Shown here: piece by piece, positions 50,201 through 60,900 of the stretch
How positions within the stretch are numbered: the first letter of the stretch is position 1
Layout: every line of letters begins with the position of its first letter
Source of the DNA: Glycine soja
Taxonomy: Eukaryota; Streptophyta; Magnoliopsida; Fabales; Fabaceae
Reading direction: 5' to 3'
Assembly: GCF_004193775.1 (NCBI RefSeq)
Contig: NC_041002.1
Span: forward strand, 10,700,485 to 10,764,484
Length of the DNA: 64,000 nt
Notes under the pieces: generated by a model
Told to the model about the DNA's origin: nothing
Seen by the model: the letters and a program-made list of their open reading frames with translations, nothing else
Databases searched by the model: none
Position numbers and translations under genes: made by a program

Positions 50201-50440
50201 AATAGATGCTCCCGTATTTTGTCTAGCATTTGTCGTCTCCTGTTCAAACAATTGATGCAAGGACAAAAATATTTTTCGTCCTCATCCAGTCAACTTCTTT
50301 CAGAAGCAAATTGCAAGAACTGATCAACGTCTTCCTCATATGCATGGCTAATGCGACTTTCATTCATCCAACTTCAATCCATCTAAATAATAACTCCGTG
50401 ATACTCACAAAGTTATTCCATGCATCAAAATCTCACTTTT
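47285..50440 (-). pseudogene. CACTA TNP2-type transposase
   Basis: Order on the minus strand: transposase-associated N-terminus (SRISHAYEEDVDQFLQFASE, near 50350), then an open block 50247-49468 (PLYLGCKNSLTLLSAV, LPKSYYQAKKILCPMG, CPNDCILYRHEF, CPRCGVSWYK), then 49428-48940 (WDEGVLVFDGFQNE, NLSGYNVKGHRACPICE), IDVMHVEKNVCDSVIGMLLN near 48770, RWMYPVERYMKILKGYT near 48190, and a C-terminal block 47962-47285 (GVTLRTESQHFGSVHDDN, WELNYVKFTVCVFKCKW). This is the Transposase_21/DUF4218/DUF4216 series of plant CACTA TNPD proteins. Stops (for example at 49468 and 48440) break the frame, so it is probably inactive. Confidence 0.82.
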
Positions 50441-50483
50441 TCATTATAGGTGTGGCCCTAACCCATTCAAGAAGACCTTTTTT

Positions 50484-50700
50484 TTATGGTAGCTTCATAC
50501 GTCAAGGTTAAGTCTCTTGTGTTAAATTGACAAAATTTTGGCAGCATTTCGCATTGGTCTCCAAGTACACGACATGAAATCGGTGAGATTAATTCCCCGA
50601 TAATCAAGTATGCACTCAGAGAACAATAGAAATGCATTGTACCAAAATTTCATCAAATTTAACAAAGAAATCTTAACCTTAACGCATGACTCTACCATAA
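50484..50700. repeat. ~215-bp imperfect inverted repeat upstream of TNP2
   Basis: The segment starting ATGGTAGCTTCATACGTCAA (plus, 50484) pairs with ATGGTAGAGTCATGCGTTAA read from 50700 on the minus strand, and the similarity continues inward (GGTTAAG, TTGTTAAATT, AAATTTTGG) for about 100 bp per arm. RNA from either strand could fold into a long hairpin. Confidence 0.75.
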
Positions 50701-50760
50701 AAATATGAGTCTCCCCAAACTGTCCAAACGGACAATTCAAGATTCAATTCAACAATTAAT

Positions 50761-51360
50761 GCAAACTATCCGCAAGAATCATTGTATTGAATCTCAAATG
50801 GGAATCTAAGGTTCACTTATGATAAACATTAACTATATGCACAACAATAGTCATTAATCACATAAAACAATGTAAAAAAGGACTCTAACATAAACCAGGC
50901 CAAGAAAAGTATGTTTTGCATTCGTACCTGTGATAATGCTCAGTATCAATAGTCTCCAACAATGAATATCGTCAATGATGAGGCAAACAGAAAAATGATA
51001 ATGGTCTCCGAGCTTATGTTGTAGCAAATAAGGGTTCAATATGTTTCTATAGAAATGACTAACATATAGATAAGAGAAAAACATCAAATTTTCCAACCAT
51101 AGGAACCTATGAACTAGAATGGAATAACAAATGTGTAAGCCAAGTTCAATGCATACAAACTAGACAATTCTTTATTGGCACGTGGTAGAAAGTGATGTGC
51201 ATGTGGTGTCTCTTGCCTTAACTATGTCAACTGTGAGGAACACAAAATATCTTAAGATCATAAGGTTGTATCAACCATTATTGAGGTAAATTGTAGTCAT
51301 TGCCGACCTGAAGGTGCTTTGTTGGCTTTCAAGTACAGTGTTACAATGGGAATAAGTATC
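50761..51360. other. Interval between CACTA-2 leader and PPR fragment
   Basis: No gene or CACTA terminus recognised. Confidence 0.5.
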
Positions 51361-51851
51361 GAGAGAACAAGATATCTTTACTTAATGGCTTGTTGATCAG
51401 ATCAAATATGTTTTCAAAGCTGGTGGAAATTGTTGAGAAAATGACTAGAGCTGGGCATTCTCTTGGAATCTATTTGGCTTCACTTTTGATCTTTAGGCTT
51501 GGTTATGCTAGGAAGCACTCTTTGGCCATGAAGATTTTCAACTTATTACCTGATAACCATAAGTGCAGTGCTACCTATACTGCTTTAATTAGTGTTTACT
51601 TCTCTGTTAGAAGAGTTAACGAGGCACTTGAGATACACAAAATCATGTGCAGCAAAGAATTTTGTCCTGTGTTAGGTACTTATGATGGACTATTAACCGG
51701 TTTGGAAAGAAATGGTAAATATGCTGAAGCAGAACATTATAGGAAAGCAAAGAAGATCAAGAGCTTACTTGCCAATAGTGGTTCTCAAGAAAGTGTTTGC
51801 ATAGAGGGGAAGATATGCAATCTTTTGTTTTCTGTTGATGTAGTACTTTGA
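51361..51851 (+). pseudogene. Pentatricopeptide-repeat (PPR) gene fragment
   Basis: The plus strand encodes MFSKLVEIVEKMTRAGHSLG, LPDNHKCSATYTALISVYFS, RRVNEALEIHKIMCSKEFCP and TYDGLLTGLERNGKYAEAEH. The 35-residue spacing with (T)YTALI and (T)YDGLL motifs is typical of PPR repeats (organellar RNA-binding proteins). Only about three repeats are present, against ten or more in full proteins. A frameshift near 51395 separates the upstream RYLYLMAC part. It ends at a stop at 51849-51851. Confidence 0.7.
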
Positions 51852-52098
51852 TTTTGGAACTTTGGGAGTTTTCATATTTTATTCAAGCTGAGGGCATGCT
51901 GAATAGTGAGTGGGGGTATGCTGGTTGCAGCATATCTATCTATAAATAAATAGATATTTTGATCCAAGATGCAGTTAATTAGAGATGCCAACAAGGTCTA
52001 ACTATCATGTGCCATCCTATAGACAATGCTACCAGTGTGGAATGGATGAACTCCAGTGTTCTTAAGGAAACCATATGATGCACAAAACAAGTTCTAAC

Positions 52099-52967
52099 TT
52101 TGCCTAAATGCTCCAACCAATTATGCATTGAAAGGATTAGTTGCTATCACCGGAGATGCAGTGCAGTGGCTTAGAGACAGTCTTGGCATCATTTCTAGTG
52201 CTTCAAAGATAGAGGAGATGGCATTACAGGTTGAATCCACTGGTGGGGTTTACTTTGTTCCTGCTTTTAATGGATTGTTTGCTCCATGGTGGCGTGAGGA
52301 TGCTCGTAGCGTTTGTATTGGAATAACAAGGTTTACAAGCAAAGCTCACATTGCTCGAGCTACGCTCGAGAGCATGTGTTTCCAAGTGAAAGATGTCTTG
52401 GATTCAATGCATAAAGATTCAGGAGAAAGTGAATCTCGAAAGAATTTTTTGCTTAGAGTGGATGATGGGGCAGCTATAAACAACCTGCTGATGCAAATTT
52501 AGGTTTGGACTAATTTCATATTATTTTCTATGGATCTCTTTTTTTAATTTTGTTAATGATCATGTTACTTTTCCCCTGACAATAACATTCATTATATGAT
52601 TTCTGGTTTGTTATTCTTCTTTACTGTTAATTGTTACTGAAGTGTTCATGTTCATAGGTTGATGCAAAACCTCTTTTACTTTTCACATAACTGATAAATT
52701 TTTGTTAATAATGTTCTACAAGCATATTTGGTGGGATGTCCAGCAATTAGACCTACTGACATAGAGACAACAACACTTGGAGCAGCCTATACTGTAGGAT
52801 TAGCTATTGGGATTTGGAAAGAAGATTATCTTTTCAATACTAAGGACAAGTTGAAGAATGCTAATGTTTTCCGCCCCTTAATGACTGAGGAATTAAGGAA
52901 AAAGAAAGTGGCCTCTTGGTGCAAAGCTGTTAGTAAAACTTTCGACTTAGCGGATCTTTTTCTTTGA
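52099..52967 (+). pseudogene. Glycerol kinase C-terminal fragment
   Basis: From about 52115 the plus strand encodes NYALKGLVAITGDAVQWLRD, GGVYFVPAFNGLFAPWWRED, ARATLESMCFQVKDVLDSM and FLLRVDDGAAINNLLMQI, ending with TAG just before a GT donor at 52503. A second exon (about 52723-52967) encodes VGCPAIRPTDIETTTLGAAY and GLAIGIWKEDYLFN. These are the FGGY-family C-terminal domain blocks of plant glycerol kinase (GLPK/NHO1), which phosphorylates glycerol to glycerol-3-phosphate. The N-terminal domain is absent and the last codon of the first exon is a stop where the family has Gln (CAG to TAG), so it is a fragment. Confidence 0.82.
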
Positions 52968-53287
52968 TGGTCTTTTAAAAGTTCCTTTTTTTAATGTCTT
53001 TTATTTCTGGGTATACTGTTTTTTTAGCCTTTTAAAATGTAGGAAATAACTATGTGAACTCAAACAAATTTGACATTATGTTTCGGAGAAGAAAAAAAAG
53101 CACTAAATAAAATGGAAGAATTACATGAGTGGGAGTTTCTTATTGATTTTTTCAATATTGATCTACAAGAATACTGGTATAGAGTACTATCTTGCAAATA
53201 ACCAGTGTTCTTATAGCCAGAAAAAAGGGGGAGGGGGTATAATTGTTCTCCATTTGAGACATGGATAGAAGACATTTATCTACCCCT

Positions 53288-53290
<3 letters not shown>

Positions 53291-53348
<58 letters not shown>
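53291..53348. repeat. GT dinucleotide microsatellite
   Basis: About 29 uninterrupted GT units downstream of the glycerol kinase fragment. Confidence 0.97.
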
Positions 53349-53351
<3 letters not shown>

Positions 53352-54648
53352 GCAATGAACTTATGGTCAATTTTGGCCAGCACCATATAGCACTGCTCCT
53401 ATCATCAGCTAAAGTATCCAGTACCACTACCAGGTAAGAAAATCAGTGTCCTTTGATTATAAACAAAGCTGACAAGTATGCAAATTGCAGATAAGTAAAT
53501 ACACAACATCTAAATTTATGATAGCTAATTGATACAAAAGAATACCATTGCTGCAAAATTGAGATTCTACTAATAAAATAAATCCTATGTTACAACTCTC
53601 ATTCATTAATCAACTATTTTCTTCATCTTCCAGGTCTTAGACCAATTTGCGAGAGGTTAAAAAACTAAATGATAAACCCAATTAGTTTTGAAATTTATGA
53701 ATATATATTGAGACTAGATTGAATTCTTTATATTTATTCTTATATATTTTGCAACAGAAATATTTTTTGTTTTTGTTCTATAATCTGATTTTTCATGCCT
53801 CAAAATTTTGATGCTTATGTAATTTTGAAATTAGAATTAGAATACAAAGGATTACTCATTATTATAATCCTCCAGGCACTTGCCTTCTGTTGAGAAGCTG
53901 TTCAGTTTGCTAATTGAGATTGACTTAATATTTACTTGGGAAACTTAGGCTAAAATTTTCTGTTTGGACATTTCTGTGATAGAAGCTTAGCAAGGCCACT
54001 TTGCGAATACTTCTTGCTACTCATTCTTGTTTTATAGATTTTAGATATGTGCAGGCCTATAAAAATTACTTTCTAAAACTTGCTGCAAGCTTAAACAAAA
54101 TATGAACCTTCTCTCAATTAACCCTTTGTTCATTTAATTACTAAAATAGTTTACCATAGAACTATAGATCTGCCCAGAGAACAAGGCTCCCACCCACTAG
54201 GGTAGATATATGTAGTCTTACCCTCACAAGTGGGAAATTGTTTCCATGATTTCAACCTGTGACCTCCAGGTCACAAGGCAACAACCTGATTGTTGTTCCA
54301 AGACTCACTCTTATAGAAGTCCAAATTAAGAAGTTTGAAGTCTGAACATACCACATGATTGATGAAACAAAGGAACCAAAAGTACATAAATCCAAGGAAC
54401 AAAGTTTAAGAGTTAAGACTTTTATGCAATTATGTAACAATAATCAATTTTAATATGTTTTATCATTAAAATTATAATTATTAATCCGATAAATTACATT
54501 CAATAATTAATTAATTCAAATTTTGCTAAAAAATTTTATCATACTGGCTCTCACATAAACCAATAGTTTCCTAAGAGGTTGAAGCCAAAAATCTTCAAGA
54601 TACAACACAAGAATGTTTAATCTTTATAAAGATGTAGCAGTTCCAGAA
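53349..54648. other. AT-rich intergenic region
   Basis: No coding or repeat family recognised. Confidence 0.55.
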
Positions 54649-55126
54649 TCAAAGTCCAGCCTTTCTAATTGAAACATGTGCAACACAATGCCCACAAGAG
54701 AATTGCCAAAGCAGAAGCCATAGAACCCATTGCATAATACCACAAAGCCTAGAAAATCTTGACTTATTGAATGCCACAAGTGCATTGGTGGCACCCGAGA
54801 AGGCGAAGATTATGAATATTATGAAGGTGTGGAATGTTCTCGGGCGACCCTTGAAGACTATGGTGGGAACTGGATTGTTGTCTATGTACTCATAAGGAAG
54901 CTGAAGGAGGATGGTCATCACTGTGAAAAAAATCCCCAAGACACACTCTAGAAGGGTGTAGTGGGGAATTGAGGCTAAGGTGGTTAAATTGTTTTCTCTT
55001 CGAAAGTCATTGTTGTAAAGAAAGAAAGAATGCACTAGTGGCAGCAGGGGCTAGAGTAACATACAACAGGAAAAATGACAATCTATGGTTTGCTATAGTC
55101 TTAATCACTTCTGTGGTGGCCATAAT
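54649..55126 (-). pseudogene. Small four-helix membrane protein gene with frameshift
   Basis: The minus strand starts MATTEVIKTIANHRLSFF at 55126 and encodes a first hydrophobic helix (LLYVTLAPAATSAFFLSL). Within a TTTC-repeat run near 55025 the frame shifts, and the rest is open in another frame to 54649 with three more hydrophobic stretches (LLECVLGIFFTVMTILLQL, TFIIFIIFAFSGATNALVAF, IMQWVLWLLLWQFSCG). About 155 residues in total. I do not recognise the family; it looks like one of the small plant membrane proteins of unknown function. The break could be a polymorphic slippage rather than an old lesion. The Athila LTR begins about 120 bp upstream of its start. Confidence 0.5.
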
Positions 55127-55244
55127 GTATCAATTGTACTAGGATTTTATCAAGGACTGGGGATTTCTTAATCCAAAATCCATAAATCCATGGCTTAGAG
55201 ATGATCTAATTCTAAAGAATAAAAGCATATACTATATGTCTATT

Positions 55245-56416
55245 TGATCGAGGCCGTACCCGAATCAAATAAACATGAAAATGCAGTAACTAGGAAGTGA
55301 TCCTAGGTCGTTTCCCAACGAGCAGTGACAAGCCAAATGTTCATAATATACTTGCAGTAACAGTAACGATGGGGGGGGGGTTTGTTTGTTTTGTGATTAA
55401 AGAGCAGAACAAGTAAATTGGAATACAAAACTACTAATATTAAAAACGGGTTGTTTCCTCTGATTCAGAAGCCATTCTCTTATCCTGGGTTATGGAGAAT
55501 TCGTCCCTAACAGTCAACCACTTAATCCAACCCTATTTCAATTTACTAAGCGAAAATCAACTTAGGGTTTTCAATACGTGATTAGGCACCACATACACCA
55601 GTTAGCCCTTCGTCCATTAAGCATGAACGCAAGTTAGGCTCAGAGGCAATTAATCAAACACGAAGCGTGCACTGATTAATATTCACGAATTTGGGATACT
55701 GGTGAAGGGAGAACTGCCATGAAACCACATTACAAGCGAAACCTCAAAGAGAGTTGGGCTTCGTCCTCAAAAGGAAACAACACCAGAAAATCTAGCCTTC
55801 CATGGATTCAAACAGAAAACGCAATTGAAACATGAAGTAGAAACGTAAATGAACGGAAATGTAAATGAACAGAAACGTAAACGAACAGAAATGTAAAATG
55901 GAACAGAAACATAAATGAGAGTAGAAGAAGAAGCAAGAACGAAATTGTAATTAGAAGCAGAAAACGTAAAATTGCATTACGAACTCAGAAGCATCAAAAC
56001 AGAGAAACGAAAACCCTAAAACAAAGCTCTGAATAATGAATAGCATAACAGAATAGAATGCCCTGCACGAATCCCAAGGCAGCTATTTAAAAAGAGTCAC
56101 TCAAAGTCACTGGGCCCTATTACAATACTCTGGCCCAAAACGAAATAAACACTGAACAACATAAAATAAAATTGCGAAATTTCCTAATTAGAAATTAACT
56201 AAGATAAGCGCTGCTTTATTTGCCCTCTTCAAGTCCACAACCAAAATCCGGATTAAGCCCAATGTTTCATTAATTCCTGAAATTAGATTAAAAACATCAA
56301 ATTAGCTAAATGAGACCAAATAATAAAACTGCCTAATTAATTGACAATTAAGACCAATCAATAATTAAAATGGTGCAAAAAGGGTTTAGAAAATAGAAGA
56401 AAATGATGGCACATCA
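55245..56416 (-). repeat. 3' LTR of Athila-type element
   Basis: The LTR starts TGATGTGCCATCATTT at 56416, next to a purine tract, and ends ...GGCCTCGATCA at 55245 (minus strand). The flanking five bases on the left are CTATT. An internal stretch (55835-55915) repeats CGTAAATGAACAGAAA-type 16-mers about five times. Confidence 0.75.
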
Positions 56417-57927
56417 AAACCCCCCATACTTAGCCTTTTGCACTCCTGCGCAAAATGAAACAAAGAACAAAATCCAAGGATATCAGAGGGAGACAAACAA
56501 AAACATTCACATATTTCTCAATGAACATCAGGGAATGAAAGGAATGGGTAACATCTAACATAAGGAGATCCAAAAAGTCAAGACATTCATGAAAATCATC
56601 CAAGCAACCCAATCATGGCAAAATAGTTAATCAGCTCAAGAATGAAAAGTGATAAAGCCTCACAAGATATACACTCTATCTCTCAAGTGTCTAGGCTACT
56701 ATTTACCCTCAAAGCACCCATGAAAGCAAACACCACATAAACTTGGCAAGATTCTAAAATTGACAATCAACCCATAAACACAAGCACATGAGGATCAAAA
56801 GGTCTTTTAAGGTTGTAATGGGGCCAAGGACAAGGTATGGAGAAATATGGAATAAGTGGCTAAATCCCAAAGGAATAGAGGAGCAAAGGGGAATAAGTGC
56901 ATATTAAGAAAAAAAAATAAGAAAATAAAAAGAAGTAAAGATAAAAATTAAACATGAAGAGTAGAACCAAGAGTTTCATCATTCTTGTGCCATTTAAGAT
57001 CTTATTCACTCAACTTTATTGCTTTTCTTTTTCATTTTTCGAATTTTTTTTTTGCTCTTTATCCTTTGAGAAACAACATTTCATTCAGCATGTCCAACAT
57101 TTAACCAATATACAATGTACATCAAGTATGGCCCAAAATACATCATGAAGCATAGCCAACAAAACAAGTTGTCCAATGAAACAAAAACCCCCCACACTTA
57201 TTCCCAAAACAATTCCAAAGCTCCAAAATTCCTTAAGGATATGGTAATATCATGGTTTTTCACTTAAGGCTTGTAGTGAGCTTCAAAACAAGGAAAGGGA
57301 AACAAGGCTCAAAAGGGCTATCAAAGGAATTAATTCAAGGTAAGTCCATTTGGCTAGAAGCTTATAAGAACAAAATTGCCTTAATCATTTCCAAATATGC
57401 ATGTGAATTAGGACACATCAACAAGAATCAAGCCAAGGCTATTGTGCAAGCAATCAATGGGGCAAAACACACCAAATGATTATAATGATGGATGGCTCAA
57501 ATTCTCACAAAGGTAAAATCATCACTTTCAAATTGAGCTTTCAAAACTATCATGACATGTAGAGAAGAATCAAGGATTTCAAGTCACAAAATGTCAAGAA
57601 CTTTTATTTTCAAAACAATTACCCATTTCTTGAACATATCCTATAATTCAAAGAAAAACATGCAAAGTCGTACGTGCACACGAAATTGACCCAAAATATT
57701 AAACTGAAAATCCGACGAAACTAACAACATTAACAAATTAACACAACTAACAACTTAACAAAACCAACAAAACTAGCAAAACCAAAGAACACTCCCCCCC
57801 ATACTTAAACAACACATTGTCCTCAATGTAGCACAATTAAAAGATTAAAAACCATCAAATCATCAAAGAGAATCGGACAAGTGTAATAAAAGCAAAGAAG
57901 GAGATAGGAAAAGAAAAACTCCCTAAG
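56417..57927 (-). other. Athila untranslated region between pol and 3' LTR
   Basis: No conserved ORF. Polypurine-like runs at about 56420, 57187 and 57795. The position corresponds to where some Athila members have an envelope-like ORF; none is recognisable here. Confidence 0.65.
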
Positions 57928-60900
57928 TCATGGTGGAGGAAGAGTAGGGTGGAGTAAGGAAGTCTCTTCCACCACTACGTCCACTAAAGAAGGGTTCGTG
58001 AGGAATGGCTTAAGTCGATGTCTGTTGACCTTGAAGCTCTTGTTTGTGGAGTCGCTTTTGATCTCAACTGTACCATAAGGAAAAACATTAGTAACAACAA
58101 AAGGACCAATCCACTTAGACCTCAACTTACCACTCATGAGTCCAAGCCTAGAATTATACAATAACACTTTTTGCCCAACCACGAAGTCTTTTTTAACTAT
58201 CATGCTATCATGGAACTTCTTGGTCTTTTCTTTGTAGAACTTGGCATTCTCGTAGGCTTCTAGGCGGATTTCATCTAACTCACTCAGTTGCAACTTCCTT
58301 TCCTCGCCAGCTTGATCCATAGAGAAGTTGCAAGTCTTCACTGCCCAGTATGCTTTGTGCTCAATTTCCACTGGAAGATGACATGCCTTTCCAAAGACAA
58401 CCCGATAAGGAGACATTCCTATGGGTGCTTTGTAGGCAGTCCGATGTGCCGAGAGAGCATCATCAAGCCTGGTACTCCAATCTTTCCTGCTTGGCTGCAC
58501 AATCTTCTCTAGAATTCTCTTGATTTCCCTGTTAGAAATTTCTGCCTGTCCATTAGTCTGGGGGTGGTATGGTGTGGATACCCTGTGTACCACCCCGTAC
58601 TTTTTAAGCAGGGCATGCATTGTCCTGTTGCAAAAATGGGTTCCTTGATCACTAACAATTGCTTTAGGTACTCCAAACCTGCAAAATAGATTAGACCTGA
58701 CAAAGTCTGCGACAACTTTAGCATCATTAGTTCTAGTGGGCTTGGCTTCCACCCATTTTGAAACATAATCAACTGCAAGGAGAATGTAAACATAACCAAA
58801 AGAGACAGGAAAAGGACCCATGAAATCTATACCCCAGACATCAAACACCTCACAGAATAGCATAGGTTGCTGAGGCATTTGTTGTCGCCATGTAAGTGTA
58901 TTTCCTGCTCTCTGACACTGCTCACAAGTGCTGCAGATCTTCCACGCATCTTTAAAGATGGTGGGCAATTAAAAACCACAATCAAGCACTTTGCGAGCTA
59001 TCCTTTGAACACCAAGATGACCTCCCGGTGCGGAAGAATGACAGAATTGCAGGACTAAGTCAGTCTCATGATCTGGAATGCACCGTCTAATGACCTGATC
59101 ACTGCACAATTTCCACAAGTAGGGGTCATCCCAAATAAAATGCTTAGCATCACTTTTAATCTTATCTTTTTGGGCTTTAGATGCTAAGGGAGGAAAAACA
59201 GAGGCAACTAAATAATTGACAATGTTAGCAAACCAGGGAGTAGAAAGAGAGTCAGAAATACTATACAATATATACAAATGATCATCCGGGAAATCATCCC
59301 GAATAGGTGAATCTGCATCAGAGACACGTTCGATCCGACTCAAATGATTAGCAACTAGATTTTGTGCTCCGCTCCTATCACGGATCTCCAAGTCAAACTC
59401 TTGGAGCCAGAGCATCCATCGGATCAACCTAGGTTTAGAATCAGCCTTCTTCAACAAGTACTTTAGAGCTGCATGGTCAGTATAAACAATAATGCGAGTA
59501 CCAAGCAAATAAGATCGAAATTTTTCAAGAGCAAAAACTATGGTTAGAAGCTCTTTCTCAGTAGTAGTATAATTTGCTTAGGCAGCATCTAAAGTCCTAG
59601 AAGCATAATATATCACCCTGGGCAATTTATCAATTTTCTGAGCAAGGACAGCCCCCAATGCATAATTTGATGCATCACACATAAGCTCAAAAGGGGCTGT
59701 CCAATCGGGTGCCTGGATGATGGGGGTGGTAGTCAACGCTCTTTTGAGGCAATCAAAAGCCTCTTTGCATCTGTCATTAAAGTCAAACTCCACCTCCTTT
59801 TGCAACAAGTTGGACAGTGGAAGGGCTACTTTGCTAAAATCCCTTATAAAGCACCTGTAGAATCCTGCATGACCAAGAAAAGATCGCACCTCTCGCACAC
59901 AAGAGGGGTAAGGCAATTGGGAAATAACAGAAATTTTTGTAGGATCTACTTCAATACCCTTATTGGAAATAATGTGGCCTAAAACTATACCTTGCTCAAC
60001 CATAAAATGACATTTTTCAAAATTTAGAACAAGGTTAGTTTCAATGCATCTATTCAAAACTTTTTCCAAACTATTCAAACAACCATCAAAAGAGGATCCA
60101 TATACAGTGAAATCATCCATAAACACCTCTATGCAATTTTCTAAGAAATCACTGAAAATACTAATCATGCACCGCTGGAAGGTACCAGGGGCATTGCTCA
60201 GGCCGAAAGGCATCCTCCTATAAGCAAAAGTGCCGAAGGGGCAGGTGAATGTGGTCTTTTCCGGATTCTCAGGAGCAATAGTAATTTGCATATAACCAGA
60301 AAAACCATCAAGGAAACAGTAGTGGGATTTACCTGCCAGGCGTTCAAGCATCTGGTCAATGAATGGCAGGGGAAAATGGTCCTTTTTGGTAACCTGGTTT
60401 AGCCTCCTATAGTCAATGCAGACACTCCAACTGTTCTGCACCCGAGTAGGAATCAGCTCCTCCTTCTCATTTCTGATCACTGTGAGGCCAGTCTTCTTCG
60501 GGACTACCTGGACGGGACTCACCCATTGGCTATCGGAGATAGGATAAATGATTCCAGCTTGCAAAAGCTTGGTTATCTCCTTCTTTACTACATCAAGAAT
60601 CACCGGGTTGAGTCTTCTCTGTGGTTGTCTTACTGGTTTAGCTCCATCCTCTAAATTTATTCGATGCATACATGTGGATGGGCTAATACCAGGAATGTCC
60701 GCCAGGGTCCAACCTATAGCCTTCTTATGCTTCTTGAGAACTGACAACAACTTCTCCTCTTGCTCATCAGCAAGGGAGGCAGATATAATCACTGGAAAAC
60801 TCTTGCTATCATCCAAGTAAGCGTATTTTAAATTTGATGGCAGAGGCTTCAATTCTGGTGTGGTCGGCTGGACAGTGGTAGAAGGAGATGGTTTCTCAGC

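Larger units (their letters stand above)
43556..50760 (-). mobile_element. CACTA element 2 with TNP2 and TNPA/Ulp1 genes
   Basis: The left (3') terminus reads CACTACTAAAAAATAAGC at 43556, preceded by ATA. Subterminal repeats AACATCGGTTnnnnAACCGATGTT fill 43580-43850. Two minus-strand genes follow: TNPA/Ulp1-like (44080-47099) and TNP2-like (47285-50440). A leader with a long inverted repeat extends to about 50700. No matching right terminus (GTAGTG followed by ATA, or AACCGATGTT repeats) is visible up to 55 kb, so the 5' end appears lost or displaced. Confidence 0.75.
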
